NCBI RefSeq assembly: GCF_025639805.1
Contig: NZ_CP106735.1
Coordinates: 3,691,501-3,755,500, forward strand
Reading direction: 5' to 3'
DNA: 64,000 bases
From: Reichenbachiella carrageenanivorans
GTDB lineage: Bacteria; Bacteroidota; Bacteroidia; Cytophagales; Cyclobacteriaceae
The position numbers and the translations under genes are program-made. Below are positions 18,501 through 26,248 of the stretch, piece by piece. Position 1 is the first letter of the stretch; every line of letters begins with the position of its first letter. The notes under the pieces were generated by a model, which was not told the origin of the DNA, searched no databases, and saw only the letters and a program-made list of their open reading frames with translations.

Positions 18501-20188
18501 AGAGTGGTGTGATGCAGGATTTCACCAGTGAGCGCACTTATACGGTGACGGCACAGGATGGTACGACTACTCAGGATTGGACAGTAACTGTTATAGAACA
18601 CAGGCCCTTCCAAACCACTTGGCGGACGACGGTCGCCACCGAATCCATTACGATTCCCACGAATAGTGATACCAACGGTGATGGCACCACAGATGAACAG
18701 GATGTACCTTACAGCTATAATGTAGACTGGGGAGATGGAACGACCGACTGGACGGTGTACACCGGCAATGCGACACATACTTATGCTACAGCGGGAGATT
18801 ATCAGGTTTCCGTTACAGGGACATTTCCCAGAATTTTCTTTAATTATGGAGGAGATAAAGACAAAATCCAATCCATCGACCAGTGGGGAGATATCGAGTG
18901 GACGAGTATGATTTTGGCCTTTGCCGGCTGTTCAAATTTAACTTATACTGCTACGGATACGCCGGATTTCTCTGGGGTGACTGATATGAGTGCTATGTTT
19001 GGAGGAGCCAGTACCTTCAATGGTGATTTGAGTAGTTGGGATGTGAGTGAAGTCATCAGTATGAATTCAACGTTTGTAGGTGCTAGTTCTTTCAATGGTG
19101 ATATAAGCACTTGGGATGTGGGTGAGGTGACCAATATGAGTTATATGTTTAACGGTGCTAGTTCTTTCAATGGTGATATAAGCACTTGGGATGTGAGTAA
19201 TGTAACGAACATGGTATGGATGTTTTTTGGTGCTCATTCCTTCAATGGCGACCTGAGCGCCTGGGACATTAGCTCTTTAGAAAAAGCGGATGTAATGTTT
19301 GCTCAGTCGATCCTTAGTACTGTCAATTATGATAAATTACTCAAAGGTTGGAGTACATTGGATGAAGGAGAAACCGCCATACCCACGGGTGTTTCACTAG
19401 GTGCTTATGTTCTGCTTTATTGTGAAGCCGAAGCTGCTAGGGATAAATTAATTGGCGATTATAGTTGGTCCATTTCTGGAGATAAAAAGGACTGTCCACC
19501 GGTGCCTGATGTAGCCGAGCTACCAGTATTGACTGATTGTGTAGAAGTCACTCAGCCTACCGTACCTACGGCCAATGGCGGTGAGGTCACGGCCACTACC
19601 ACCACCGAATTTCCGATCACCACTATAGGAGAAACGATGATTAAATGGGAGTATAGATCAGACAATGGCAATCGAACGACTCAATTTCAACAAGTAATCG
19701 TGGGAGATGATCTCGCCCCAGAGGCTGATAAAGAATCGTTGGATGCCCTCACCGCTGAGTGTATGTTAAGCGCACTGACAGCCCCCACCGCCACGGACAA
19801 CTGCGATGCTGGGTCGATTACAGGCACGCACGATGTCACCCTACCGATCACCGAGTCCACGACCATCACCTGGACATACACCGATGATGCAGGCAATAGC
19901 AGCACGCAGACGCAGGCGGTAGTGATCACATGCCAGGAAGTGACAGGCATAGAGCCACTCGAATCAGCACGGGGCATCTACCCCAATCCGGTCGTCAACG
20001 AACTCACCATGGAAGTAAGTAGCGATATGAAGGTAAGCGTAGTGGATTTGCAAGGAAAGGTAGTGCTTCATCAGCGCATCACTCCTATACAAAACACCAT
20101 CGAATTGAAATCATTGAGAAGTGGTATCTACACGGTGGTGCTGACAGGCGAAAGCAAAACTACGCACTACAAGGTGAGGAAAGAATAA
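15599..20188 (+). CDS. BspA-repeat (DUF285) giant surface protein, T9SS cargo (adhesin 2)
   Basis: A 1529-aa protein. The ATG at 15599 is chosen over 15572 because a signal peptide ending STQAQ follows. It is built of three modules (starting near 15701, 17231 and 18611). Each opens with a PKD-like fold (WGDGS/WGDGT and ATHTY-type motifs), followed by 25-residue BspA/DUF285 repeats with SSFNGDLSTWDVS cores. Modules 1 and 2 add two Ig-like domains with QDWTVTV ends. HYR-like domains (about 19500-19940) and a sorting domain beginning at YPNPVVNEL close the protein. Modules 1 and 2 share 236 identical bases. The family is associated with surface binding and biofilm-like behaviour, but the target is unknown. 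The sorting domain predicts type IX secretion. Confidence 0.9.
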   Translation: MNQLITKLLKCAACTLLFFFIAGSTQAQLIEGAFVTTWRTTAAGESITIPTTGSGYAYKVDWGDGSDDETVYTGNASHTYTAAGDYQVSISGDFPRIYFNNGGQKNKIQSIDQWGDIEWTNMSWAFYGCSNLTYAAPDAPDLSGVTDMAGMFAHASSFNGDLSSWDVSGVTNMLSMFRLASSFNGNLSAWDVSAVTSMSAMFYSASSFNGDLSTWDVSAVTSMSAMFRSASSFNGDLSTWDVSAVTNMFGMFSNVSSFNGDLSTWDVSAVTNMSELFYNANSFNGDLSSWDVSAVTNMTDFIDNTGMSSGNYSALLIGWSDLTLQSGVTLGASGLDYCDIATAARATIATQWTIDDGDEVTCGTDTDILTFFLKDKMQGEAVIDAEAHTVTAQVYSGVDLTNLVPDLTLSTGATVSPESGEQVDFTDAVIYSVQSEDQLTSQDWTVTVTHGSASSETDILTFDIADQIVFDYVDLENHRIDVVVFYGADLSALTPNLTTSYGANVSPTSGVAQDFTNERTYTVTAQDGTTTQDWTVSVLVQRSFQTTWRTTVAGESITIPTTGSGYAYKVDWGDGSDDETVYTGNASHTYTAAGDYQVSISGDFPRIYFNNGGQKNKIQSIDQWGDIEWTSMLSAFYGCTNLSYSATDAPDLSGVTDMSAMFRSASSFNGDLSTWDVSSVTDMSAMFYSASSFNGDLSTWDVSGVTDMSSMFSGASSFNGDLSTWNVSGVTNMLSMFSSAISFNGDLSTWDVSGVTDMRSFLNYSGMSSARYANLLIGWSDLTLQSGVSLGASGLDYCDIATAARATIATQWTIDDGDEVTCSTDTDILTFSLKDKMQGEAVIDAEAHTVTAQVYSGVDLTDLSPDLTVSTGAMVSPASGEQMDFTDAVIYSVQSEDLLFFQDWTVTLTSGGVSSETDILTFEISNQAGSAYVDVDNHRIEVVVFDGADLSALTPVLTTSYGASVSPESGVMQDFTSERTYTVTAQDGTTTQDWTVTVIEHRPFQTTWRTTVATESITIPTNSDTNGDGTTDEQDVPYSYNVDWGDGTTDWTVYTGNATHTYATAGDYQVSVTGTFPRIFFNYGGDKDKIQSIDQWGDIEWTSMILAFAGCSNLTYTATDTPDFSGVTDMSAMFGGASTFNGDLSSWDVSEVISMNSTFVGASSFNGDISTWDVGEVTNMSYMFNGASSFNGDISTWDVSNVTNMVWMFFGAHSFNGDLSAWDISSLEKADVMFAQSILSTVNYDKLLKGWSTLDEGETAIPTGVSLGAYVLLYCEAEAARDKLIGDYSWSISGDKKDCPPVPDVAELPVLTDCVEVTQPTVPTANGGEVTATTTTEFPITTIGETMIKWEYRSDNGNRTTQFQQVIVGDDLAPEADKESLDALTAECMLSALTAPTATDNCDAGSITGTHDVTLPITESTTITWTYTDDAGNSSTQTQAVVITCQEVTGIEPLESARGIYPNPVVNELTMEVSSDMKVSVVDLQGKVVLHQRITPIQNTIELKSLRSGIYTVVLTGESKTTHYKVRKE
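15724..15959 (+). repeat. 236-bp identical direct repeat, copy A (in adhesin 2)
   Basis: Bases 15724-15959 are identical to 17254-17489, an offset of 1530 bp, which is a whole number of codons. They encode the PKD-like domain of modules 1 and 2. This indicates recent duplication or gene conversion within the gene. Confidence 0.9.
17254..17489 (+). repeat. 236-bp identical direct repeat, copy B (in adhesin 2)
   Basis: Second copy of the identical block at 15724-15959. The flanking BspA repeats and Ig-like segments of the two modules are also very similar but have point differences. Confidence 0.9.
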
Positions 20189-20239
20189 TTGACCCCGTAC
20201 AATTTAGTTAGCCAGATAGATAAACGGGCAGCTCAAGAC

Positions 20240-20390
20240 AAACACAACAACAGGCAATTTTAGCAGATAGCCAACTGAAGAACAGGACAGTACTCATGAA
20301 GTAACCCTTGCGGTCAACGAAATGAATACTGCTTCTGTTTTTTTAGTTATTCGTAGTAAGTCATTATCAACAATTAAAGTATACCCATAG
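20240..20390 (+). pseudogene. Decayed 3' end of a third adhesin
   Basis: The DNA 50-200 bases after adhesin 2 resembles the end of adhesin 1 (about 14755-14955). ACACAACAACAGGC is followed by CCAACTGAAGAACAGGAC in both. Translation gives PTEEQDSTHEVTLAVNE and later KSLSTIKVYP followed by a stop, against PTEEQDGTHDATVTV, VNEVDAAP and KSLAIIKLYP in adhesin 1. There are in-frame stops (the Trp before PTEEQ has become TAG), an internal deletion, and loss of everything after YP of the sorting motif. This is a relic, not a gene. Similarity may begin as early as about 20200. Confidence 0.75.
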
Positions 20391-20432
20391 TGCTTGATTT
20401 GATATTGAAAACCAGTTGTGACTCCCCTTTCA

Positions 20433-20969
20433 TTAAACTTTATAAACTTCATTCCTAAAAAAGAATAGCATACCGAGTAAGATCAATATCATTCCTACTA
20501 CGTTTGTGATGGTGATAAATATTCCAAGGAAAAAAATCAGCATGCCTGATAGCAGGATTCCTTCTGAATACGACACCAATTCCATCGCTGTAAGGCTTTC
20601 CATATCCCTGCGGTATTTGAATAATTCTTTATCTATATGTATTTGGGCAACTATGATCCAAACAATGGCCAGTTTGATGATTAGCATTCCAGTGATATTG
20701 ATAAAAGGATGATGAAATATATCCAGAGGTAAAAACACAAAATAGAGATCTGGCACAGTTGCGTAGATGATTGTCATAATTCCGAAAAGTGAAAAGATCA
20801 CCCAAAACACTAAGCTAACCCGCTTTAACCGTTTATAGCTGGTCTGTATATCAGATGATTCAAAAGAACTTAGTTTCAGTCTCTTTCGAAACTGCCCCCA
20901 AAAAAGGAGAACGGACATGGTCACTACCATGCAAGCCATTAGGTACATTTGTAATTGTGGATCAGTCAT
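20433..20969 (-). CDS. Membrane protein of unknown function
   Basis: A 178-aa protein with about four membrane helices (about 8-25, 50-70, 85-112 and 135-170), joined by charged loops such as QFRKRLKLSS and KYRRDMES. No family is recognised. It stands alone between the adhesin locus and the antiporter gene and converges on the adhesin relic. The start at 20969 gives an N-terminus that runs straight into the first helix. Coding looks genuine from the hydrophobic pattern and length. Confidence 0.6.
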   Translation of the reverse strand: MTDPQLQMYLMACMVVTMSVLLFWGQFRKRLKLSSFESSDIQTSYKRLKRVSLVFWVIFSLFGIMTIIYATVPDLYFVFLPLDIFHHPFINITGMLIIKLAIVWIIVAQIHIDKELFKYRRDMESLTAMELVSYSEGILLSGMLIFFLGIFITITNVVGMILILLGMLFFFRNEVYKV

Positions 20970-21110
20970 AGCTTTAGCTTATTCCAATAGTAAAAAGGTT
21001 CGATAAATTGAATAGAAAAATCAAGGTTTAACATATAGTTAAATCCTAGATGAGCTTAAGAACTAAGCAGGTGACAGGCAAAGTCCTGTCTGAAATAAGA
21101 GACTGACGTA

Positions 21111-21470
21111 CTAAGAAAAAAAGTGGTGAGGGGAAATTAATTTCCTAAGCATACCATAACGTATGTAAGACAATTCATGCGCATACCCAGCAAGCCTGAA
21201 TATGGTTCTAAAATCAAACAAAGCAAGATCAACCACACTACATCCCATATAGTCGTTAGATAATATGGGAAACAACCTGCCTGCTCGACTCGACTCCTTA
21301 CATTTGGAAGCAATAAAAAGATCAGTATTAAGGTCTGGCGTATAGGATATTTGTGTATCAGCTGAATTGATCAGTACCTGAATCTTGTCCGCATAGATAT
21401 CCCCATGGGTGCCATACACCACATTGGCAGAAATCAACAGAAGAAGTATTCGGGTAATCCAAAGACGCAT
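21111..21470 (-). CDS. Small secreted hypothetical protein
   Basis: A 119-aa frame with an N-terminal signal peptide (MRLWITRILLLLISANVVYG) and two later Cys residues (in SKCKESS and MGCSVV). It starts 18 bases after the stop of the antiporter gene on the same strand and may be co-transcribed. No family is recognised. The signal peptide supports coding, but the rest is unremarkable, so the call is tentative. Confidence 0.45.
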   Translation of the reverse strand: MRLWITRILLLLISANVVYGTHGDIYADKIQVLINSADTQISYTPDLNTDLFIASKCKESSRAGRLFPILSNDYMGCSVVDLALFDFRTIFRLAGYAHELSYIRYGMLRKLISPHHFFS

Positions 21471-21488
21471 ATCGCAAATATAGTAAAG

Positions 21489-22952
21489 TTAGGTGCCTTT
21501 CAGGCAATCATGTGCCTTTTGCAGCTCTACAGGATTTTCTGCCAAAATGATCAAAACATCATCAGCTTCTATAGCAGTAGCCCCATTGGGTACAATAAAA
21601 CTCCCTCCTCTATTGATCATGGCTATGATTGTTGTTTTAGGTACATTCAGTTCCACTATCATCTTCCCTACTGCCAAATTACCTTCCTTCACGTTTATTT
21701 CTTTCATAGATGATTTCATTCCATCAGACAAAAACAAATCCATAGAACTCATCATTTTTTCTTCTTCAGGTATAGAAACCCTGAACCATTTGGCAAACAA
21801 GCTCAAGGTGGTGCCTTGCAGTAAGACAGATGTGACGGAAATGAAAAAGACAATGTTAAAAATCATATTAGACTTTTCTATTCCAGCGATCATTGGGTAA
21901 GTAGCAAAAACAATCGGTACAGCTCCCCGCAGCCCTACCCATGAGATATAGAACCTGCGTCTTAGTTTCATCTTGAAAAATGACAAGCTGATCAGTACAC
22001 TTAAAGGTCGAGCAACGAAAATTAAAAATAAAGAAATCAAGAGTCCTATACCGATAAACGGGACGATTTCAGAAGGAAAAACAAGCAGCCCGAGGGTTAG
22101 AAAAAGCACAATTTGCATCAGCCAAGCCAACCCATCAAACATATTGATAATAGTTTTCTTATGAATGAGGTCTTGGTTTCCTAGATACACCGCACATAAA
22201 TACACCGCCAAAAAACCATTACCACCGCATACATCCGTCACTGAAAATACGACAAACATGATGGCAATGGTCAGCACAGGATACAATCCCTCAAACCCAA
22301 GTCTGATATGATTGATTAGGTATTTGCTCAGATAACCAAACAGCAGCCCAGTAGCACTTCCCAAGATCATCTGCTGCAAAAACAGTGGGACAATTGACCA
22401 AACATTTGCTTGATCATTTACAACCAAACCCAAAAAACCAATGGTCAATACATAAGCCATGGGATCATTACTCCCGCTTTCTAGTTCCAAAGTAGGTCGA
22501 AGATTGCTTTTAAGCGCTAAGCTTTTTTGCCTCAAAATAGAAAAAACCGCTGCGGCGTCGGTAGAAGAAACAATAGCTCCCAATAGCAATCCTTCATAAA
22601 TAGTAAAATCAGTCAGAAAGTACACAAATACCCCTAGACTTATTGAGGTGATCAAAACTCCTAGACTGGATAACGAAATGCCTTGCCACAAAACAGGTCT
22701 GATAGTCTCCCAACTGGTCACTAACCCACCTGAAAAAAGAATAAAATTCAAAGAAACTATCCCAATAAACTGAGCCAATTCAGGGTCATCAAAATGAATC
22801 CCTCCTATTCCTTCTGATCCAGCCAACATGCCAATGGCCAAGAAAAATATGAGGGTTGGCACACCAAAACGATACGAAGTTTTCCCTGCGATTACACTCA
22901 GTAAAAGAAGTAAAGACCCAATCAATAATATATTCTCAATTGTCAGATTCAT
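21489..22952 (-). CDS. K+/H+ (or Na+/H+) antiporter with RCK_C domain
   Basis: A 487-aa CPA1/NhaP-type antiporter. The first 385 residues form about 12 membrane helices with family hallmarks: GMLAGSEGIGGI near 42-54, the helix containing SSTDAAAVFS (about 128-137) that carries the ion-coupling Asp, and LELESGSNDPMA (about 155-166). A C-terminal RCK_C/TrkA_C-like domain (about 415-485) contains VKEGNLAVGKMI and DDVLIILAE, which in relatives senses nucleotides or ions. The arrangement matches the CvrA/YcgO potassium/proton antiporter group, which exports K+ in exchange for protons during osmotic or pH stress. The ion cannot be settled from sequence. Confidence 0.85.
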   Translation of the reverse strand: MNLTIENILLIGSLLLLLSVIAGKTSYRFGVPTLIFFLAIGMLAGSEGIGGIHFDDPELAQFIGIVSLNFILFSGGLVTSWETIRPVLWQGISLSSLGVLITSISLGVFVYFLTDFTIYEGLLLGAIVSSTDAAAVFSILRQKSLALKSNLRPTLELESGSNDPMAYVLTIGFLGLVVNDQANVWSIVPLFLQQMILGSATGLLFGYLSKYLINHIRLGFEGLYPVLTIAIMFVVFSVTDVCGGNGFLAVYLCAVYLGNQDLIHKKTIINMFDGLAWLMQIVLFLTLGLLVFPSEIVPFIGIGLLISLFLIFVARPLSVLISLSFFKMKLRRRFYISWVGLRGAVPIVFATYPMIAGIEKSNMIFNIVFFISVTSVLLQGTTLSLFAKWFRVSIPEEEKMMSSMDLFLSDGMKSSMKEINVKEGNLAVGKMIVELNVPKTTIIAMINRGGSFIVPNGATAIEADDVLIILAENPVELQKAHDCLKGT

Positions 22953-23138
22953 TCAGATTTTATGCTTTCATTTTCAATTATGTACAACCCAAAAGGAACT
23001 ATTAAAATGATCCTCCATTTTTGGCTAAAATAAGAAAATATAACTACTCAGAAGGAGCTTATAAAACGCCACAACACAAATCATCGCAACATATTACACT
23101 CAATATGAGTGAGTTATACATGAAAACAAGAAAACCGT

Positions 23139-23408
23139 TCATTCAAGAATTTCAATGATGTGATGAAAACTTTCTACCACTTGGGTTATTTCCAATACTT
23201 CTATACCTCCCTGCAGAGATTCTACCCGAAGAATATTGTCACAATCGTCCAAATCAAAATTGATTTTAAGTGCTGGCCAGATCGCTGCTAGCCGCTCTAA
23301 AACCTCATTGGCCATTTGTTCATTAGTAATATTGGTCCTAAAAACCTCAATGGCAGGATGAATAGTATCATCCGCTTGATATACTATCGTATTATCGTTC
23401 TGCTTCAT
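23139..23408 (-). CDS. Small conserved-type protein (ferredoxin-like fold candidate)
   Basis: An 89-aa protein from the ATG at 23408 (MKQNDNTIVY). A longer frame to 23474 lies wholly inside the upstream gene and is not favoured. The pattern EVFRTNITNEQMANEVLERL, WPALKINFDLDD, ILRVES and a final helix resembles the beta-alpha-beta of small HMA-like proteins, but the metal-binding CxxC is absent. It overlaps the 3' end of the VOC gene by 17 bases and is probably translated with it. Function unknown. Confidence 0.55.
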   Translation of the reverse strand: MKQNDNTIVYQADDTIHPAIEVFRTNITNEQMANEVLERLAAIWPALKINFDLDDCDNILRVESLQGGIEVLEITQVVESFHHIIEILE

Positions 23409-23844
23409 TTTTCTCTCCACAGTTGAACATCCACTGCACGCCAAACTGATCGATACAACTGCCATAATAATCACCCCAAAACATTTCCTGCAGTTCTTGA
23501 GTTACTTCTCCTCCTTTGGATAGTGCATCAAATAGCTGCTTGGTTTCCTCACGGGTATCGGGCTGGAGGTTGATGTAAGCATTATTTCCAAAATTCAGTT
23601 TAAAGCCCATCGACTCTGGTACATCTGTCCCCATGAGGTTGTGACAGCCCAATATTTTTAGTTCGATATGCATGATTAGGTTTTTGTCCTCTTCGGCCAT
23701 AGGTGGCATTCCTTCTTGCGGAGGGATATCTCCAAATCGCATAGGACCATCGCCAAAGAACTCTCCTCCAAAAATGGACTTGTAAAAATTGAATGCTTCT
23801 TCTGTGTTTCGAGAAAAATTGAGATAGGTGCTTACTGCTGCCAT
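23392..23844 (-). CDS. VOC-superfamily PhnB-like protein
   Basis: A 150-aa protein of the PhnB/3-demethylubiquinone methyltransferase-like branch of the vicinal oxygen chelate superfamily. It has STYLNFSRNTEEAFNFYKSIF at the start, then FGDGPMRFGDIP, MGTDVPESMGF, LQPDTREETKQLFDALS and a WMFNC ending. The enzymatic activity of this branch is generally unknown. It is clearly related to the C-terminal half of the fusion protein at 37975-38925. It starts a small run of genes on the minus strand near the GlxA-type regulator and overlaps the following small gene. Confidence 0.85.
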   Translation of the reverse strand: MAAVSTYLNFSRNTEEAFNFYKSIFGGEFFGDGPMRFGDIPPQEGMPPMAEEDKNLIMHIELKILGCHNLMGTDVPESMGFKLNFGNNAYINLQPDTREETKQLFDALSKGGEVTQELQEMFWGDYYGSCIDQFGVQWMFNCGEKNEAER

Positions 23845-23893
23845 GATATCTGGTTTTATATGAAAATGATTTATTTAAACTTTAAAAGACGAT

Positions 23894-24274
23894 TTAGCGA
23901 TTGGTTTCAATCACGTATGATTGCATTTCTTTGATGATAGAACTGCCTGCACTTGCAAAGCGATACACATCACAAAAAGCATACGTTTTATCCCCCATCT
24001 TCATCTCTCCATTGAGTGACGCTTCTTTGCCATGCGTAATGATTGTATGTATAACTACTTCATCTGCCACATAGCTTTTCATGAGGTTGATCTCTTTGGA
24101 AAACTGTTCCTTTCCTTGGATGAATTGGTCTCCGTAGATTTCCCAATGTATGTCATCGCTGACATGCTCGATTATAAAATTCACATCTCCTGTGGCAAAT
24201 GCTATGTTAAAATCTTTGAGAAAGCCCTTTCTAGGAGCGTTTCCACAATCAGGGATTACAGTTATTTTAGTCAT
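23894..24274 (-). CDS. SnoaL/NTF2-like protein
   Basis: A 126-aa protein with the cone-shaped NTF2-like fold signature: helix KGFLKDFNIAFATGDVNFIIEHVSDDIHWEIYG split by loops, then strands VVIHTIITHGKEASLNGEM and a terminal strand set. The family covers isomerases, hydrolases and ligand-binding proteins, and no catalytic residue set identifies one here. It sits between two VOC genes on the same strand, about 70 bases from the next coding region, suggesting shared expression. Confidence 0.75.
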   Translation of the reverse strand: MTKITVIPDCGNAPRKGFLKDFNIAFATGDVNFIIEHVSDDIHWEIYGDQFIQGKEQFSKEINLMKSYVADEVVIHTIITHGKEASLNGEMKMGDKTYAFCDVYRFASAGSSIIKEMQSYVIETNR

Positions 24275-24345
24275 AGTATCATGTGTGATTAATATTTAAA
24301 AAAAACAAGGTTTTGAAGTCAATGTATAAATGACATTTATTCCTT

Positions 24346-24738
24346 TTACATATTGTGATCATCCATATACAAAAGATTCCACCGGTGTCCATCTAGATCG
24401 GCAAAGGCGCATCCATACATCCATCCTTGAATGTCAGCTGGAGGTGAAAACACCTTACCTCCTGCCGCTTCTACTTTCAACGCCATTTCATCTACATATG
24501 TCCTATCAGGAGCTCCTACCGAAATGAGTACCTCTGTACTCTTGGTGGTGTCTGTGATAGTTTGTAAAGCATATTTCTCAAACTGTGCTTGGGTCACCAT
24601 CATGACAGGCACCCCTCCGATTCTGAAGCCAATCATTTCGGGAGCATCTCGCAAGGCTTCAAAGCCTAACTGAATGAAAAAAGCCTTTGTTTGTTGCAGG
24701 TCTTTTACAGGAATATTAAGCCATAATTCTTGTTTCAT
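24346..24738 (-). CDS. VOC-family (glyoxalase-like) protein
   Basis: A 130-aa protein with two beta-alpha-beta-beta-beta units: ELWLNIPVKDLQQTKAFFIQ at the start and the second unit around TYVDEMALKVEAAGGKVF. It ends in FADLDGHRWNLLYMD, a typical glyoxalase/bleomycin-resistance ending. Members bind a metal and act on varied small molecules. The substrate is not evident. It lies divergent to the GlxA-type regulator at 24853, which may control this small group. Confidence 0.8.
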   Translation of the reverse strand: MKQELWLNIPVKDLQQTKAFFIQLGFEALRDAPEMIGFRIGGVPVMMVTQAQFEKYALQTITDTTKSTEVLISVGAPDRTYVDEMALKVEAAGGKVFSPPADIQGWMYGCAFADLDGHRWNLLYMDDHNM

Positions 24739-24852
24739 CTTTTTACTTGTTTTGTTTTCATCAAAATTCGAAAAAATCAGCCTTAATTACACAGTGTCAA
24801 TACGACATTAAAGGGGGTTGATCACGACAACATAAATGCATAGCTTGCTCAT

Positions 24853-25845
24853 ATGAAACACATCTCCATTCTTGTACCTGAAGGTGACACTAGTCTCAGT
24901 AATCTAGAGGCTACCCACAAAATGTTTACCATGGCCAATAACCATTTAGAACGATCTGGCCAATCGCCTTTATTTGCAGTTCATTTGGTCGGACAAACCA
25001 AAGAAAGTCAACTCAGCAACGGGATATTCAGCATAAAGCCAGACACCACCATTAACGAAGTGAATAAGACTGATCTCATCATTATTCCTGCCATTCACGG
25101 AGACATCCAAACTATTTTGAAACTCAACCAGGCCTTTGTTCCCTGGATCATAGATCAATATAAAAAAGGTTCAGAAGTAGCCAGCCTGTGCATCGGTGCC
25201 TTTCTACTCGCCAAAACGGGACTTCTGGAAGGGAAAAGTTGTGCAACACACTGGCTGATGACCAAAGAATTTCGAGAAATGTATCCAGAAGTCAATCTTG
25301 TGGATGATAAAATCATCACCGATGAGAGCGGTGTTTACACCAGTGGAGGAGCTTATTCTTCGTTGAATCTCAATCTGTACCTCATCGAAAAATTTGTCGG
25401 TAGAGATATGGCTGTACTCTCTTCTAAAATATTCGAAATCGATATCAATCGCCACAGCCAATCACCCTTCATCATTTTTAGCGGACAGAAGGATCATGAT
25501 GATAAAGCAGTAGTACAAGCTCAAGAATATATAGAAACACATTTTGCTAAAAAAATCAGTGTCGATGAACTTTGTGATCACTTTTCTATAGGCCGAAGAA
25601 CCTTTGAAAGGAGGTTTAAAAAAGCAACATCAAACACCATTGTTGAATATATTCAGCGAGTGAGAGTTGAAGCAGCAAAAAAAATGTTAGAAGCTGATCG
25701 TATAGGCATCAATCAAGTGATGTACGAAGTAGGCTATACGGATACAAAGGCATTTAGGGAGCTATTCAAAAAGATTGCGGGCATGTCACCAATAGATTAT
25801 CGTAATCGATATGGTAAAGAGGCAGTGAACAAACCCATCCCTTAA
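24853..25845 (+). CDS. GlxA-type transcriptional regulator (DJ-1/PfpI + AraC HTH)
   Basis: A 330-aa regulator. Residues about 3-190 form a DJ-1/PfpI-like domain with the nucleophile-elbow Cys in SLCIGAFLLA and the downstream ATHWLM segment. Residues about 225-322 form an AraC-type double helix-turn-helix with FSIGRRTFERRFKKAT and the second HTH ending in MSPIDYRNRYG. Such proteins usually activate catabolic or stress genes, with the DJ-1 part acting as a ligand sensor. It diverges from the VOC/SnoaL genes across a 114-bp gap, which makes those genes its most likely targets. Confidence 0.88.
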   Translation: MKHISILVPEGDTSLSNLEATHKMFTMANNHLERSGQSPLFAVHLVGQTKESQLSNGIFSIKPDTTINEVNKTDLIIIPAIHGDIQTILKLNQAFVPWIIDQYKKGSEVASLCIGAFLLAKTGLLEGKSCATHWLMTKEFREMYPEVNLVDDKIITDESGVYTSGGAYSSLNLNLYLIEKFVGRDMAVLSSKIFEIDINRHSQSPFIIFSGQKDHDDKAVVQAQEYIETHFAKKISVDELCDHFSIGRRTFERRFKKATSNTIVEYIQRVRVEAAKKMLEADRIGINQVMYEVGYTDTKAFRELFKKIAGMSPIDYRNRYGKEAVNKPIP

Positions 25846-26248
25846 TTCCTTAAATAAAGCCAAATAGCAAGTTCAAAACACAAAGGCCGCACGGATATAT
25901 CGACCGCATGTAGTGTCTACACAAACCCTTAATTAGCATTCATTTTCACTACTAGTAGTGATTGAAAGTAAATATTTTTTTAATCACTTTTGCGCTATTA
26001 ATAATTAGTCTAAATAAAGATAGCAACAAGGGGATACACCGCATTATTAAATGTTTTTGCAATAGAAGCAAACAAAACATCTACTGATGTAGGCTAAATC
26101 TTTCTTCTAAAAATTACACTATCCGCTAGATTGAATTAAAGACACTCAGTGTCAAAAAAACCTATCCTATACGAATTGTTGAATTGAAGATCTTTCTCAA
26201 TAGATATGATCTTATAATGACTCATTTTAAGCTTTTATAAAAATCTGA
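25846..26248. other. Regulatory region before the TonB receptor operon
   Basis: A 403-bp A/T-rich gap between GlxA and the TonB receptor gene. It holds a perfect 16-bp palindrome at 25946-25961 (listed separately) and, near 26000-26017, AATTAGTCTAAATAA. The latter loosely recalls DtxR/Fur-like iron boxes, but I cannot assign it. No coding frame is convincing. Confidence 0.5.
25946..25961. promoter_or_regulatory. 16-bp perfect palindrome, operator or terminator
   Basis: TCACTACTAGTAGTGA is self-complementary over all 16 bases. It lies 101 bases after the GlxA stop and 287 bases before the TonB receptor start. A T-rich run follows shortly after (25973-25981), so it could equally be a terminator for GlxA. 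Confidence 0.4.

Noticed and set aside
15997-19134. Several minus-strand frames of 60-90 codons with repeating VTALTSQVLKSPLKEL-like text
   Set aside because: They are antisense shadows of the 75-bp BspA repeats of adhesin 2. They have no start context of their own, and the plus strand is clearly coding.
23093-23118. CACTCA-ATA-TGAGTG inverted repeat as a terminator
   Set aside because: Only 6 bp of stem and no T tract. It may be chance in A/T-rich DNA.
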